Positions 17,038 through 24,619 of a stretch of 64,000 bases of DNA are shown in pieces. The position numbers and the translations under genes were made by a program. Each line of letters begins with the position of its first letter. The first letter of the stretch is position 1. The notes under the pieces are model-generated. The model had not been told where the DNA came from and did no database searches. It saw only the letters and a list, made by a program, of their open reading frames with translations. The DNA is from Saccharothrix sp. ST-888 (GTDB taxonomy: Bacteria; Actinomycetota; Actinomycetes; Streptomycetales; Streptomycetaceae): positions 22,961 through 86,960 of the forward strand of contig NZ_JYJF01000013.1 in the NCBI RefSeq assembly GCF_000955975.1, in the 5' to 3' direction.

Positions 17038-17101
17038 GCCCCGAGTCCTGAGCGGCCCCGGAGAACGGAAGCCGCCGAGCGGCGGAGCGGGCCGAAAACC
17101 A

Positions 17102-17144
17102 GAGAGGGGCCCTGCCGGACGGTGTGTCCGGCAGGGCCCCTCTC
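17102..17144. terminator. Bidirectional terminator, AI-2E family gene / ahpD
   Basis: A perfect 19-bp stem (17102-17120 with 17126-17144), five-base loop, between convergent stops at 17037 and 17158. Confidence 0.85.
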
Positions 17145-17157
17145 CGTGTCGTGTGCG

Positions 17158-17694
17158 TCAGAGCGCAGCCAGGACGGCCTCGGAGTCGAGGGTCGCGGCA
17201 ACGGCCTGGACGACGGCGGCGATCTTCATCGACGCCTGGACGGTCGTGGCGTCCACGCCCGCCTTGCGGAGGACCTGCTCGTGCGAGTCGAGGCACTGGC
17301 CGCAGCCGTTGATCGCGGAGACCGCGAAGCACCACAGCTCGAAGTCGATCTTCTCCACGCCCGGGGTGCCGATGATGTTCATCCGCAGACCGGCACGCAT
17401 GGTGGCGTACTCGTCGTTGGAGAGCAGGTGCAGCGTCCGGTAGTAGACGTTGTTCATGCCCATGATGGCGGCGGCGCCCTTGGCGGCGGTGTACGCCTCC
17501 GGGGTCAGGTTCGCCTTGGCCTCGGGCTCCAGCTCACGCAGGACCGCGGGGCTGCGGGTGGCCATCGCGCAGGCCAGCACGGTGCCCCAGAGCTGCTGGG
17601 CGGGGAGCTCGGAGTTGCCGATGACCGCGCTCAGGTTGAGCTTGAGGTCCTTGGCGTACTCGGGCAGGGCCGCCTTCAGTTCGTCGAGCGCCAT
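17158..17694 (-). CDS. ahpD: Alkyl hydroperoxide reductase AhpD
   Basis: 178 residues, AhpD/CMD-like fold. The redox motif CGQCLDSHEQV (Cys-x2-Cys with the following His) accepts electrons from lipoamide-type donors and reduces AhpC in actinobacteria. It follows ahpC: the ahpC TGA (17699-17697) and the ahpD ATG (17694) are separated by two bases, so translation is probably coupled. Order ahpC-ahpD with divergent oxyR is the known Streptomyces peroxide cassette. Confidence 0.97.
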   Translation of the reverse strand: MALDELKAALPEYAKDLKLNLSAVIGNSELPAQQLWGTVLACAMATRSPAVLRELEPEAKANLTPEAYTAAKGAAAIMGMNNVYYRTLHLLSNDEYATMRAGLRMNIIGTPGVEKIDFELWCFAVSAINGCGQCLDSHEQVLRKAGVDATTVQASMKIAAVVQAVAATLDSEAVLAAL

Positions 17695-17696
17695 GG

Positions 17697-18248
17697 TCAG
17701 CCGGCCAGCAGGGCCTGGGCGTCGAGAGTGTCCTCGCCCCTGGTCCAGTTGCACGGGCACAGCTCGTCGGTCTGCAGGGCGTCCAGCACCCGCAGGACCT
17801 CCTTGGGGTTACGGCCGACGGAGCCGGCGGTCACCATGACGAACTGGATCTCGTTGTTCGGGTCCACGATGAAGACGGCGCGCTGTGCCAGGCCGTCGGC
17901 ACCCTCGACGCCGCAGGCGCGCATCAGGTCGTGCTTGACGTCGGCCAGCATCGGGAAGGGGAGGTCGCGCAGGTCCTTGTGGTCCTTGCGCCAGGCGTGG
18001 TGGACGTACTCGGAGTCGCCGGAGACGCCGAGGATCTGGGCGTCGCGGTCCGCGAACTCCTCGTTCAGCTTGCCGAACGCGGCGATCTCGGTCGGGCAGA
18101 CGAAGGTGAAGTCCATCGGCCAGAAGAACACGATCTTCCACTTGCCCTCGTAGGACTTGTGGTTGATCTCGGCGAAGGCGTTCGCGGCGTCCAGGTCGAC
18201 GCAGGCGTTGAGTTCGAACTCGGGGAACTTGTCACCGATCGTGAGCAC
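17697..18248 (-). CDS. ahpC: Peroxiredoxin AhpC
   Basis: 183 residues, 2-Cys peroxiredoxin. DFTFVCPTE holds the peroxidatic Cys and the C-terminal CPCNW the resolving Cys pair. It reduces organic hydroperoxides and H2O2 in the cytosol, recycled by AhpD. GTG 18248 follows AGGAGAAGCGAAC. Divergent from oxyR across about 140 bases carrying repeat elements, so it is expected to be activated by OxyR on oxidation. Confidence 0.97.
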   Translation of the reverse strand: MLTIGDKFPEFELNACVDLDAANAFAEINHKSYEGKWKIVFFWPMDFTFVCPTEIAAFGKLNEEFADRDAQILGVSGDSEYVHHAWRKDHKDLRDLPFPMLADVKHDLMRACGVEGADGLAQRAVFIVDPNNEIQFVMVTAGSVGRNPKEVLRVLDALQTDELCPCNWTRGEDTLDAQALLAG

Positions 18249-18341
18249 GTTCGCTTCTCCTGTGGTGCGATTGAGGGGAGGTCTGTCCGGATTGCCTATG
18301 GTTCGGCCGTTTCGGACTCCTCCACACTGACACACCGCGTA

Positions 18342-18390
18342 CTGATCGGGGAAATAGCTAGACTCGATCCATCTGATCGGAGAGAGCTAT
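18342..18390. promoter_or_regulatory. Repeat element between ahpC and oxyR (candidate OxyR operator)
   Basis: CTGATCGG followed by AGCTA occurs twice: 18342-18349 with 18356-18360, and 18373-18380 with 18385-18389. In addition ATAGCT (18354-18359) and AGCTAT (18385-18390) form an inverted repeat about 25 bases apart. Paired spaced elements suit a tetrameric LysR-type activator. The right copy overlaps the likely oxyR ribosome binding site, which would allow autorepression. Confidence 0.5.
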
Positions 18391-19339
18391 CAGTAACTCG
18401 CACCACCCCAAGCCCCGCACCCCTACGATCGCCCAGCTCAAGGCGTTTCTCGCGGTCGTCGAGCACCGGCACTTCCGCGATGCGGCCGCTGCGGTCGGGC
18501 TCAGCCAGCCGGCGCTGTCCGGAGCGGTCGCGGCCCTGGAGGAGACGCTCGGGTCGCAGCTCGTCGAGCGTACGACGCGGAAGGTCATCATCACTCCGCT
18601 GGGTGAGCGCGTGGCCGAGCACGCACGCCGGATGCTCGCCTCGCTGCACGACCTCACCGAGGAGGTGGAGGCGGCCCGCCGTCCGTTCACCGGGCCGCTG
18701 CACCTCGGTGTGATCCCGACCGTCGCCCCGTACCTGCTGCCCGCCGTGCTCCGGCTGGCCCGCCGCAGCTACCCGGAGCTGGATCTGCACGTCCACGAGG
18801 AGCGCACCCCCTCGCTGCTGGAGGGGCTCGCCGCCGGGCGCCTGGACCTGCTGCTGCTCGCCCTGCCCGCCGGCGGGGCCGCGCCCACCCGCGACATCCC
18901 GCTCTTCGACGAGGACTTCGTCCTGATCACCCCGCCCGACCACGAGCTGGCCGGGCGGACCGACGTACCCCGCGACGTCCTGCTCGACCTCGACGTGCTG
19001 CTGCTGGAGGAGGGCCACTGCCTGCGCGACCAGGCCCTGGACATCTGCCGCGAGGTGGGCGCCGACCCCTCCGGCGGATCCACCAGGGCCGCCGGGCTCT
19101 CCACCCTGGTCCAGCTGGTCGCCGGGGGTCTCGGCGTCACCCTGCTACCCGCCACCGCCCTGGACGTCGAGGCCGGGCGCGCCGACCGGCTGGCCTCCGT
19201 CCACTTCGCCGCCCCGGCCCCCGGCCGCCGGATCGGCCTCGCCACCCGCCCCGGCTCGGCCCGGAGCGAGGAGTACGAGCGTTTCGCCGCCTCCCTGCGC
19301 GAGGTGCTGGGCGAGCTGCCGGTCCGCATCGTGACGTGA
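18389..19339 (+). CDS. oxyR: LysR-type peroxide regulator OxyR, apparent non-canonical start
   Basis: About 316 residues. The winged-helix domain (TIAQLKAFLAVVEHRHF... SQPALSGAVAALEE) and an effector domain with GHCLRDQALDIC, containing the conserved Cys pair, match OxyR. It senses peroxide by disulphide formation and activates the divergent ahpC-ahpD. The frame is open from TGA 18374-18376, yet it holds no ATG, GTG, TTG or CTG until inside the HTH. The first GTG after the HTH is at 18611, which would delete the DNA-binding domain. GGAG (18379-18382) lies six bases before ATC 18389, so an AUC start is the simplest reading. A sequence error is the alternative. Confidence 0.85.
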   Translation: MSNSHHPKPRTPTIAQLKAFLAVVEHRHFRDAAAAVGLSQPALSGAVAALEETLGSQLVERTTRKVIITPLGERVAEHARRMLASLHDLTEEVEAARRPFTGPLHLGVIPTVAPYLLPAVLRLARRSYPELDLHVHEERTPSLLEGLAAGRLDLLLLALPAGGAAPTRDIPLFDEDFVLITPPDHELAGRTDVPRDVLLDLDVLLLEEGHCLRDQALDICREVGADPSGGSTRAAGLSTLVQLVAGGLGVTLLPATALDVEAGRADRLASVHFAAPAPGRRIGLATRPGSARSEEYERFAASLREVLGELPVRIVT

Positions 19340-19463
19340 CCGGGCGCCCCGCTGCCGGGGCTCGGCGTCCCGCCGGGGGCGAGGCCGGGCCTGCGGGTGA
19401 TTGGAGCCGCTGCGACGGGTACTCAATCCATGCAGCACGCCGACCGGTTGAGGGGTGGCCGCC

Positions 19464-20540
19464 ATGTACGTCGCCAGACTCGGGATCGACAGCATCGGGG
19501 GCTTCCGGGGCGAGCGCGCCCTCGACCTGGACCTGACCAGGCCCGACGGCTCGCACGCCGGCTGGACGGTGTTCGCCGGGCCCAACGGCTCCGGAAAGAC
19601 CGCACTGCTGCATGCCGTCGCCCACGCGCTCGGGTGCGGCCCCGGCGACCCGTCCTGGCTGGACGAGGGCGAGGTGCGAATCGTCGACAGCGGGGCGGAG
19701 GAGCTGCGCTGGCGGCTCATCCGGACCGACGGCGTCCTCGCCGAACACCGCTCGGGCGCCCGTACGGCCGGCGCACCCGTCGCCACCCGCCTGTACGGCT
19801 CCGCTTCGCTGGACGGCGGCCCGCACTGGCCGGCCGGGCGCCGCGGCGAGTCCTTACTCGCGCTGCTCGGTGACGGACTGCTGCCCGACGGCCACCGCAT
19901 CGCCCGGCTCGACCGGGACGGCCTCTGGGTCGCCCGCGGCGGCCGTGCCCTCCCGGCGGACGCCCTCGGCGCGGGCGTCAGGGCCGTTCTCGCGCTGGTC
20001 CTCGACCTGCTCGGGGCCGCCCGATCGGCCGACCCCGACGAGGAGTTGGTGATCGACGGCGAGCCTCCCACCGTCCCCGCGCCCGGCGTCGCCCTGATCG
20101 ACGAGGCCGAGGCCCACCTCCACCTGGCCCGGCAGCAGTGGCTCGGCGAGTGGCTGGTCGCGCACTTCCCCAACGTCCAGTTCCTGGTCTCGACCCACAG
20201 CCCGTACATCTGCCAGGCCGCCGACCCCGGCGGCCTGATCCGGCTGCCGGGTCCCACCGAGCAGGCCCCGCCCCGGGTCCTGGACGAGGACCTCCACCAG
20301 CGCATCGTCTACGGCAGCGGCGACGACACCGCGCTCACCGAACTCTTCGGACTGCCCAGCGTCCACTCCCCGCAGGCCGAGGCCGAACGCCGGCTGCTGA
20401 TCGCCCTGGAGCGCAAGCTGTACGCGGGCAAGGCGTCCACCGCCGACATCGCCGAGTACCGCGCCCTCGGCGCCCGGCTGAACAGCTCGCTCACCGCCCG
20501 GGTGGACGAGGCCAGGACCGACCGAGGCGGCACCCGGTGA
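19464..20540 (+). CDS. AAA/ABC-type ATPase, PtuA-like (candidate Septu defence)
   Basis: 358 residues of the RecF/OLD-like AAA_15 class. Walker A GPNGSGKT is at 39-46, Walker B VALIDEAEAHLHL at about 209-221, and the H-switch region LVSTHSPYIC follows. No Toprim nuclease is fused, so it is not a GajA/OLD protein. The next gene encodes an HNH nuclease and overlaps by GTGA, the layout of Septu ptuA-ptuB. In that system the ATPase controls the nuclease during phage infection. ATG 19464 has GAGGGG eight bases upstream. Codon 131 is TTA (19854-19856), so expression should need the bldA tRNA. A general DNA-repair role is the alternative. Confidence 0.8.
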   Translation: MYVARLGIDSIGGFRGERALDLDLTRPDGSHAGWTVFAGPNGSGKTALLHAVAHALGCGPGDPSWLDEGEVRIVDSGAEELRWRLIRTDGVLAEHRSGARTAGAPVATRLYGSASLDGGPHWPAGRRGESLLALLGDGLLPDGHRIARLDRDGLWVARGGRALPADALGAGVRAVLALVLDLLGAARSADPDEELVIDGEPPTVPAPGVALIDEAEAHLHLARQQWLGEWLVAHFPNVQFLVSTHSPYICQAADPGGLIRLPGPTEQAPPRVLDEDLHQRIVYGSGDDTALTELFGLPSVHSPQAEAERRLLIALERKLYAGKASTADIAEYRALGARLNSSLTARVDEARTDRGGTR

Positions 20541-21274
20541 TCCCGCTCCAACGGCCGCCGCTGCACGACCGGTTGGCCGCCGACCTGGCCCGGCGCACCG
20601 ACGCGCTGCGCACCGCCGGGCCCAGCACCGCCACCGGGCGGGCCGCCTGGCGCACCGCCCGCGAGCCCAAGGCCCGGCTGCGCGCCCTGCTGAACCGGAT
20701 GGCGCCCGGGCTGGTCCGCTGCATGTACTGCGGCGACAACCTCGGCACCGACATCGACCACTTCGAACCCATCGCCCGCGCCCCGCTGCGCACCTTCGAC
20801 TGGCACAACCACCTGCTCGCCTGCGCCTACTGCAACAGCAACCGCAAGCGCGACCGCTTCCCCTGCGACCCCGTCACCGGCGCCCACCTGCTGATCGACC
20901 CCTCCCGCGAGGACCCGGCCGACCACCTGCAGCTCTACCTGGAGTCCGGCGCGTACCGGGGGCTGACGCCCAAGGGCCACGCCACCATCGACGTGTTCGG
21001 CCTCAACTCCCGTGGTGAGCTGGTCCGGGGGCGGCGACTGGCTTTCACCGTGGTCAAGTCCCTGCTGCGCGAGTGGCACCGCCAACGCGGCGCAGCCCCG
21101 GACCTCGCAGGGGAGTTGACCGACGCACTGGCGGTGCTCTGGCAGGCGGACGTGCTCCGCGCGGTCCTCCGCCTCACCCGCACCCCGGCGCTCGCGGAGG
21201 TGGTCCTGGGCGCGGAGGCGTACGCCGCGCTGAGCCAACTCGCCGACGAGGAGCCGCGTTTCGGTACGCAGTGA
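20537..21274 (+). CDS. HNH endonuclease, PtuB-like
   Basis: 245 residues. An Arg-rich N-terminal helical region precedes an HNH fold of the zinc-ribbon type: CMYCG at 62-66, DIDHF with His75, NHLLACAYCN, then KRDRFP. The two Cys-x2-Cys pairs probably bind structural zinc, and His75 is the likely catalytic base. The C-terminal 100 residues are helical with no recognised domain. GTG 20537 overlaps the ATPase stop by four bases, so the two proteins are co-translated and probably form a complex. It converges on the SpoIIE phosphatase with 47 bases and no terminator between. A reverse transcriptase, as in retron-associated PtuAB, is not present. Confidence 0.8.
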   Translation: MIPLQRPPLHDRLAADLARRTDALRTAGPSTATGRAAWRTAREPKARLRALLNRMAPGLVRCMYCGDNLGTDIDHFEPIARAPLRTFDWHNHLLACAYCNSNRKRDRFPCDPVTGAHLLIDPSREDPADHLQLYLESGAYRGLTPKGHATIDVFGLNSRGELVRGRRLAFTVVKSLLREWHRQRGAAPDLAGELTDALAVLWQADVLRAVLRLTRTPALAEVVLGAEAYAALSQLADEEPRFGTQ

Positions 21275-21321
21275 GGACTACGGGAGGAGCGTGCCGTGCA
21301 ACCGTGGGGATGCCTGGCGGG

Positions 21322-23163
21322 CTAGGGGATCCGCTGCTCGAACCAGACCACCTTGCCCGCGCCGAGCCTGGTCGCGCCCCAGCGGTCCGCGCATCTGGCC
21401 ACTATCTGCAGTCCCCGTCCGCGTTCGTCCTCCGGGCCGACCCGCTGGGCCCGGGGCAGTACGGGACTGTCGTCCCCGACCTCGCAGCGCAGCACCGAGG
21501 TCCGCACCAGTCGGAGCGTGACCGGCCGGGTGGCGTGCTGGATGGCGTTGGTGACCAGCTCGCTGACCATCAACTCGGTGTTCTCCGCGAGTGGTTCGAG
21601 CCCCCAGCGGCGCAGTGCGTGCCCGGTCAGGCGGCGGGCGCGCCCCGGGGTCTCGTGCCGGGGCTGGAGGTACCAGTACGCGACGTCCTCGGCCGGGATG
21701 CCGTCGAAGGCGGCGGCCAGCAGCGCGATGTCGTCGGCCCGGTCGCCGGGCGGGAGGATCCGCAGGGCCTCCTGGCAGAGGTGCTCGGGCGAGTGCCGGT
21801 GCGCGTTGCCGACACGGCTGCGCAGCAGTTCGAGGCCGGTGCCGATCGGCCGGCGCCGGGACTCCACCAGTCCGTCGGTGAAGAGCAGCAGTGCGGAGCC
21901 GGGTGGTGCGGGCAGCTCGGCCGAGTGGAAGTCGACCCCGCCGACCCCGATCGGCGCCCCGGGCTCCAGGTCGAGCAGCTCGCTGCGGCCGTCCGGGTGG
22001 ATCAGCACCGGTGGTACGTGACCGGCGTTGGCCAGCACCACCCGGTTCGCGATCGGGTCGTACACCGCGTACACGCAGGTCGCCAAGTGCTGCTCGTGGC
22101 CCAGCCGTTGGGCCTGCTCGTCGAGGTGGTAGAGCACCTCGTGCGGCGGCAGGTCGAGGGCGGCCAGGGTCTGCGCGCTGGTCCGCAGCTGGCCCATGAT
22201 CGCGGCCGAGGTCAGCGAGTGGCCCATCACGTCGCCGACGATCAGGGCCATCCGGTTGCCGGGCAGCGGGACGGAGTCGTACCAGTCGCCGCCGACCTGG
22301 GCGCCGCTCTCGCCGGGCAGGTAGCGGTGGGCCAGCCGGACGCCGTGGCGCTGCGGCAGATGGGTCGGCAGCATGCTGCGCTGCAGCTCGTCGGCGATCT
22401 CCCACTCGCGCGAGTAGCGCAGCGCGGTGTCCACGGCGAGCCCGGCCTGGGTGGCCAGGTGGTTGGCGGTGGCGGTGTCCGCGAGGTCGAAGGCGGTGGC
22501 GGCGTCGAACGCGGCCGTCACCGGGTCCGCCACGGCGGGCTGCGAGGCCGGGACCTTTCCCGGGCGGCGGATCAGCAGCAGCAGTCCGAGTGCCGCCTTG
22601 CGCCCGCGCAGCGGCAGTGCGAGCAGTGCCGTACCCGCCGCCAGCCTGGCCAGCGTCCGGGCGCCGTACAGCTCCTCCAGCAGCGGGCGGAGCCCGGCGG
22701 CGGACGGGGTGCCCAGGACCACCGGGCCGGACGGCAGCTGCTGGTCGAACGCCCGGGCGAGCACACCGTCCGGCCGGACCTCCAGCGTCGGCGAGCAGCG
22801 GCCGAGCCGGGTGCCGTGGGCGTGGTGGATCCGCAGCGCGGTCGGGCGGCCCGGGTCGCGTTCGAGGTTCGGCAGCGGGTCGCGCAGGTGGACCACGGCG
22901 GCGTCGGCCAGCGTCGGGACCACGACCCGGCCGAGGTTGCGCAGGGTCGCGGTCAGGTCGAGCGAGCTGTTGATCCGCCGAGCGGCGCTGTCCAGGTACG
23001 CCAGCCGTTCGGCGATCGGCTGGCGCCCTGCTGCGGGGTGCGGCGGTGCGGTGGCGGATGTGGGGGAGGGAGGAAAGGTCATGGGCGTCATCGAGGGTGG
23101 CGAGCGGCGCTGGACGGGCACGGTGGGCGGCTGCCCTGCCTGGGGCTGGTAGTGGTCGCGCAC
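21322..23163 (-). CDS. GAF-SpoIIE phosphatase-HATPase regulator
   Basis: 613 residues from GTG 23163; ATGs at 23091 or 23082 are also possible, and none has a strong ribosome binding site. Order: Pro-rich N-terminus, GAF-like sensor (about 55-265), PP2C/SpoIIE phosphatase (about 280-485, with QVGGDWYDSVPL, GDVMGHSLTSAA and ADDIALL metal-binding Asp residues), then an RsbW-like HATPase_c domain (about 500-610, ELMVSELVTNAIQHA and EDERGRGLQIV). Such proteins combine an anti-sigma-factor kinase with an anti-anti-sigma phosphatase, typical of Streptomyces partner-switching. It is convergent with the AAA/HNH pair. Confidence 0.9.
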   Translation of the reverse strand: MRDHYQPQAGQPPTVPVQRRSPPSMTPMTFPPSPTSATAPPHPAAGRQPIAERLAYLDSAARRINSSLDLTATLRNLGRVVVPTLADAAVVHLRDPLPNLERDPGRPTALRIHHAHGTRLGRCSPTLEVRPDGVLARAFDQQLPSGPVVLGTPSAAGLRPLLEELYGARTLARLAAGTALLALPLRGRKAALGLLLLIRRPGKVPASQPAVADPVTAAFDAATAFDLADTATANHLATQAGLAVDTALRYSREWEIADELQRSMLPTHLPQRHGVRLAHRYLPGESGAQVGGDWYDSVPLPGNRMALIVGDVMGHSLTSAAIMGQLRTSAQTLAALDLPPHEVLYHLDEQAQRLGHEQHLATCVYAVYDPIANRVVLANAGHVPPVLIHPDGRSELLDLEPGAPIGVGGVDFHSAELPAPPGSALLLFTDGLVESRRRPIGTGLELLRSRVGNAHRHSPEHLCQEALRILPPGDRADDIALLAAAFDGIPAEDVAYWYLQPRHETPGRARRLTGHALRRWGLEPLAENTELMVSELVTNAIQHATRPVTLRLVRTSVLRCEVGDDSPVLPRAQRVGPEDERGRGLQIVARCADRWGATRLGAGKVVWFEQRIP

Positions 23164-23311
23164 GGGCTGCCCGTTCCGGTAGGTCGAAGGAGTCTGGGGG
23201 AGTCAGCGATCCGGTGGCCGATCGTTCGTGTTCTCGATGGATCCTGTGGTCATGGGGCCCCGGCCCTGGGGCCGGCCGGTCGGTGCGTCCGCCGATCCAC
23301 CGCCCGGCCCG

Positions 23312-24061
23312 TCAGCCGACCCGGCGGCAGCGCAGGAACAGCTGCTCCTCCGGCGGCAGGGCGGTACTCGCCGGGGCGTACGGGTGGCCCGAGTGCCCCT
23401 CGACCGTGAAACCGGCCTGGGCCAGTGTCTGCTCCAACTCCTCGCGCAGATAGCCGCTGATCCTTATCTCGTGCCCGAGGAAGGGCAGCGGTGCGTAGTC
23501 GAGATCGGCTTCCACCATGCCGAGTGCGAGCAGACCGCCGGGCCGCAGCAGCTCGCGGATCCGGCCCAGCACCACGGGTATCTCGTCCTGGGGCAGCAGG
23601 ATCAGCGAGAAGAAGGCGGTCGCGGCGGCGAGGCCGCCTGCCGCCCGTGGGCCCAACTCCGGTATGCCCCAAGCATCCACGGCGCGCGGCGTGGCCAGGT
23701 CGTACATGTCCATCCGGTGGTAGCCGGCCGCCGGGACCGAATGGCGGGCCAGCGTCAGCATCCCGTCCGAGAGGTCCAGCCCGGTGACCCGCAGGCCGCC
23801 CAGGGTGAGCTGGCGGATCGTCGGATCGCCCGTACCGCAGCCGATGTCGAGGACGGGTGCACCGGGCTCCAGCTCGGCCAGCAGCCAGTCGCCGCACTCC
23901 AGCTGGCCGGCCTTCGCGGGGAAGGCCTCGCCGTAACGGGCGCCGATGGTGTCGAAGGCGACGGCCTGCAGAGCGCGCTCGGTGCGGCGTCGGCAGGTCT
24001 GCTGGTCGGCGGAGGCGGGCCCACGGCCCCTGGCGGGATCGGATATCTGTCCGGTCGTCAC
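23312..24061 (-). CDS. Class I SAM-dependent methyltransferase
   Basis: 249 residues. Motif I is VLDIGCGTGDPT, motif II is VTGLDLSDGML, and a LRPGGLLALGMVE strand matches post-I motifs of Rossmann methyltransferases. N-terminal VAFDTIGARYGEAFP resembles the opening of small-molecule methyltransferases of the Methyltransf_11/25 type. Substrate unknown. GTG 24061 is chosen because GGAAAGGTG lies about 10 bases upstream and the longer frame is Arg-rich junk. No biosynthetic genes are beside it. The SARP regulator gene lies upstream on the same strand but behind a terminator. Confidence 0.8.
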   Translation of the reverse strand: MTTGQISDPARGRGPASADQQTCRRRTERALQAVAFDTIGARYGEAFPAKAGQLECGDWLLAELEPGAPVLDIGCGTGDPTIRQLTLGGLRVTGLDLSDGMLTLARHSVPAAGYHRMDMYDLATPRAVDAWGIPELGPRAAGGLAAATAFFSLILLPQDEIPVVLGRIRELLRPGGLLALGMVEADLDYAPLPFLGHEIRISGYLREELEQTLAQAGFTVEGHSGHPYAPASTALPPEEQLFLRCRRVG

Positions 24062-24551
24062 GATTTCGAGGCACCTTTCCACCCTGGCCGCCGCCCGGCC
24101 ACGCCGCCGACAGCCCTCCTCGGCCCCCGGCCTCGCCACCTGCTGCGGTCCGCCACGCTCCCGCGTCACTGTGCTGCCTGCTGCCCTGCTGGTTCCCGTG
24201 TCCCGCTACTCGCTGTCGCGCCCACCGCCGCACCGGGGCTCCCCGCCCCGGCCCCCGCTCCGTCCGTGTCGATCCCGGCAGCGCTTCGGGCACACTGCAC
24301 TGGCCTTTGAGAATAGGCGTGATCACTCGGCCATGGGATCCCTTTCCGGCCAACTCATGGTCGTTGGGACGAATTTGGCCGGGATCGTGGGAGCACATCG
24401 GGGCGGGAGGGGGTGGTGCGGGCGCTCGTCCCGCGCCGCACAGCGCGCCGGACGCAACGCCGCTGACCTGTGGAGATGCGATGTATCAAGGCGTTTATCG
24501 AACGTCAATCGGCATCTGACAGAGTCTCTCTCAGCGCCGGGGAAGCGTCAG
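24062..24551. other. Intergenic region between methyltransferase and SARP gene
   Basis: About 490 bases. It includes a lower-GC segment (about 24305-24400), probably the methyltransferase promoter, and another at 24470-24530. There ATG 24481 opens a 12-codon ORF (MYQGVYRTSIGI) with GGAG six bases upstream, ending just before the terminator at 24552. That ORF is too short to judge. No RNA gene recognised. Confidence 0.3.
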
Positions 24552-24585
24552 GGCGTTCCCGCAGCCGGGGGGCTGCGGGAACGCC
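24552..24585. terminator. Terminator downstream of the SARP gene
   Basis: A perfect 15-bp stem (24552-24566 with 24571-24585) around a GGGG loop, 35 bases beyond the SARP stop on that strand. Confidence 0.8.
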
Positions 24586-24619
24586 GACGTACGGGGGATC
24601 TCCTGTCGGGGGACGGAGA

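Noticed and set aside
18611..19339. oxyR starting at GTG 18611
   Set aside because: This would remove the entire winged-helix DNA-binding domain that is encoded in the same frame immediately upstream.
19464..20540. GajA/OLD-type nuclease (Gabija)
   Set aside because: The protein has only 358 residues and ends after the ATPase with no Toprim domain, and the partner is HNH rather than a UvrD-like helicase.
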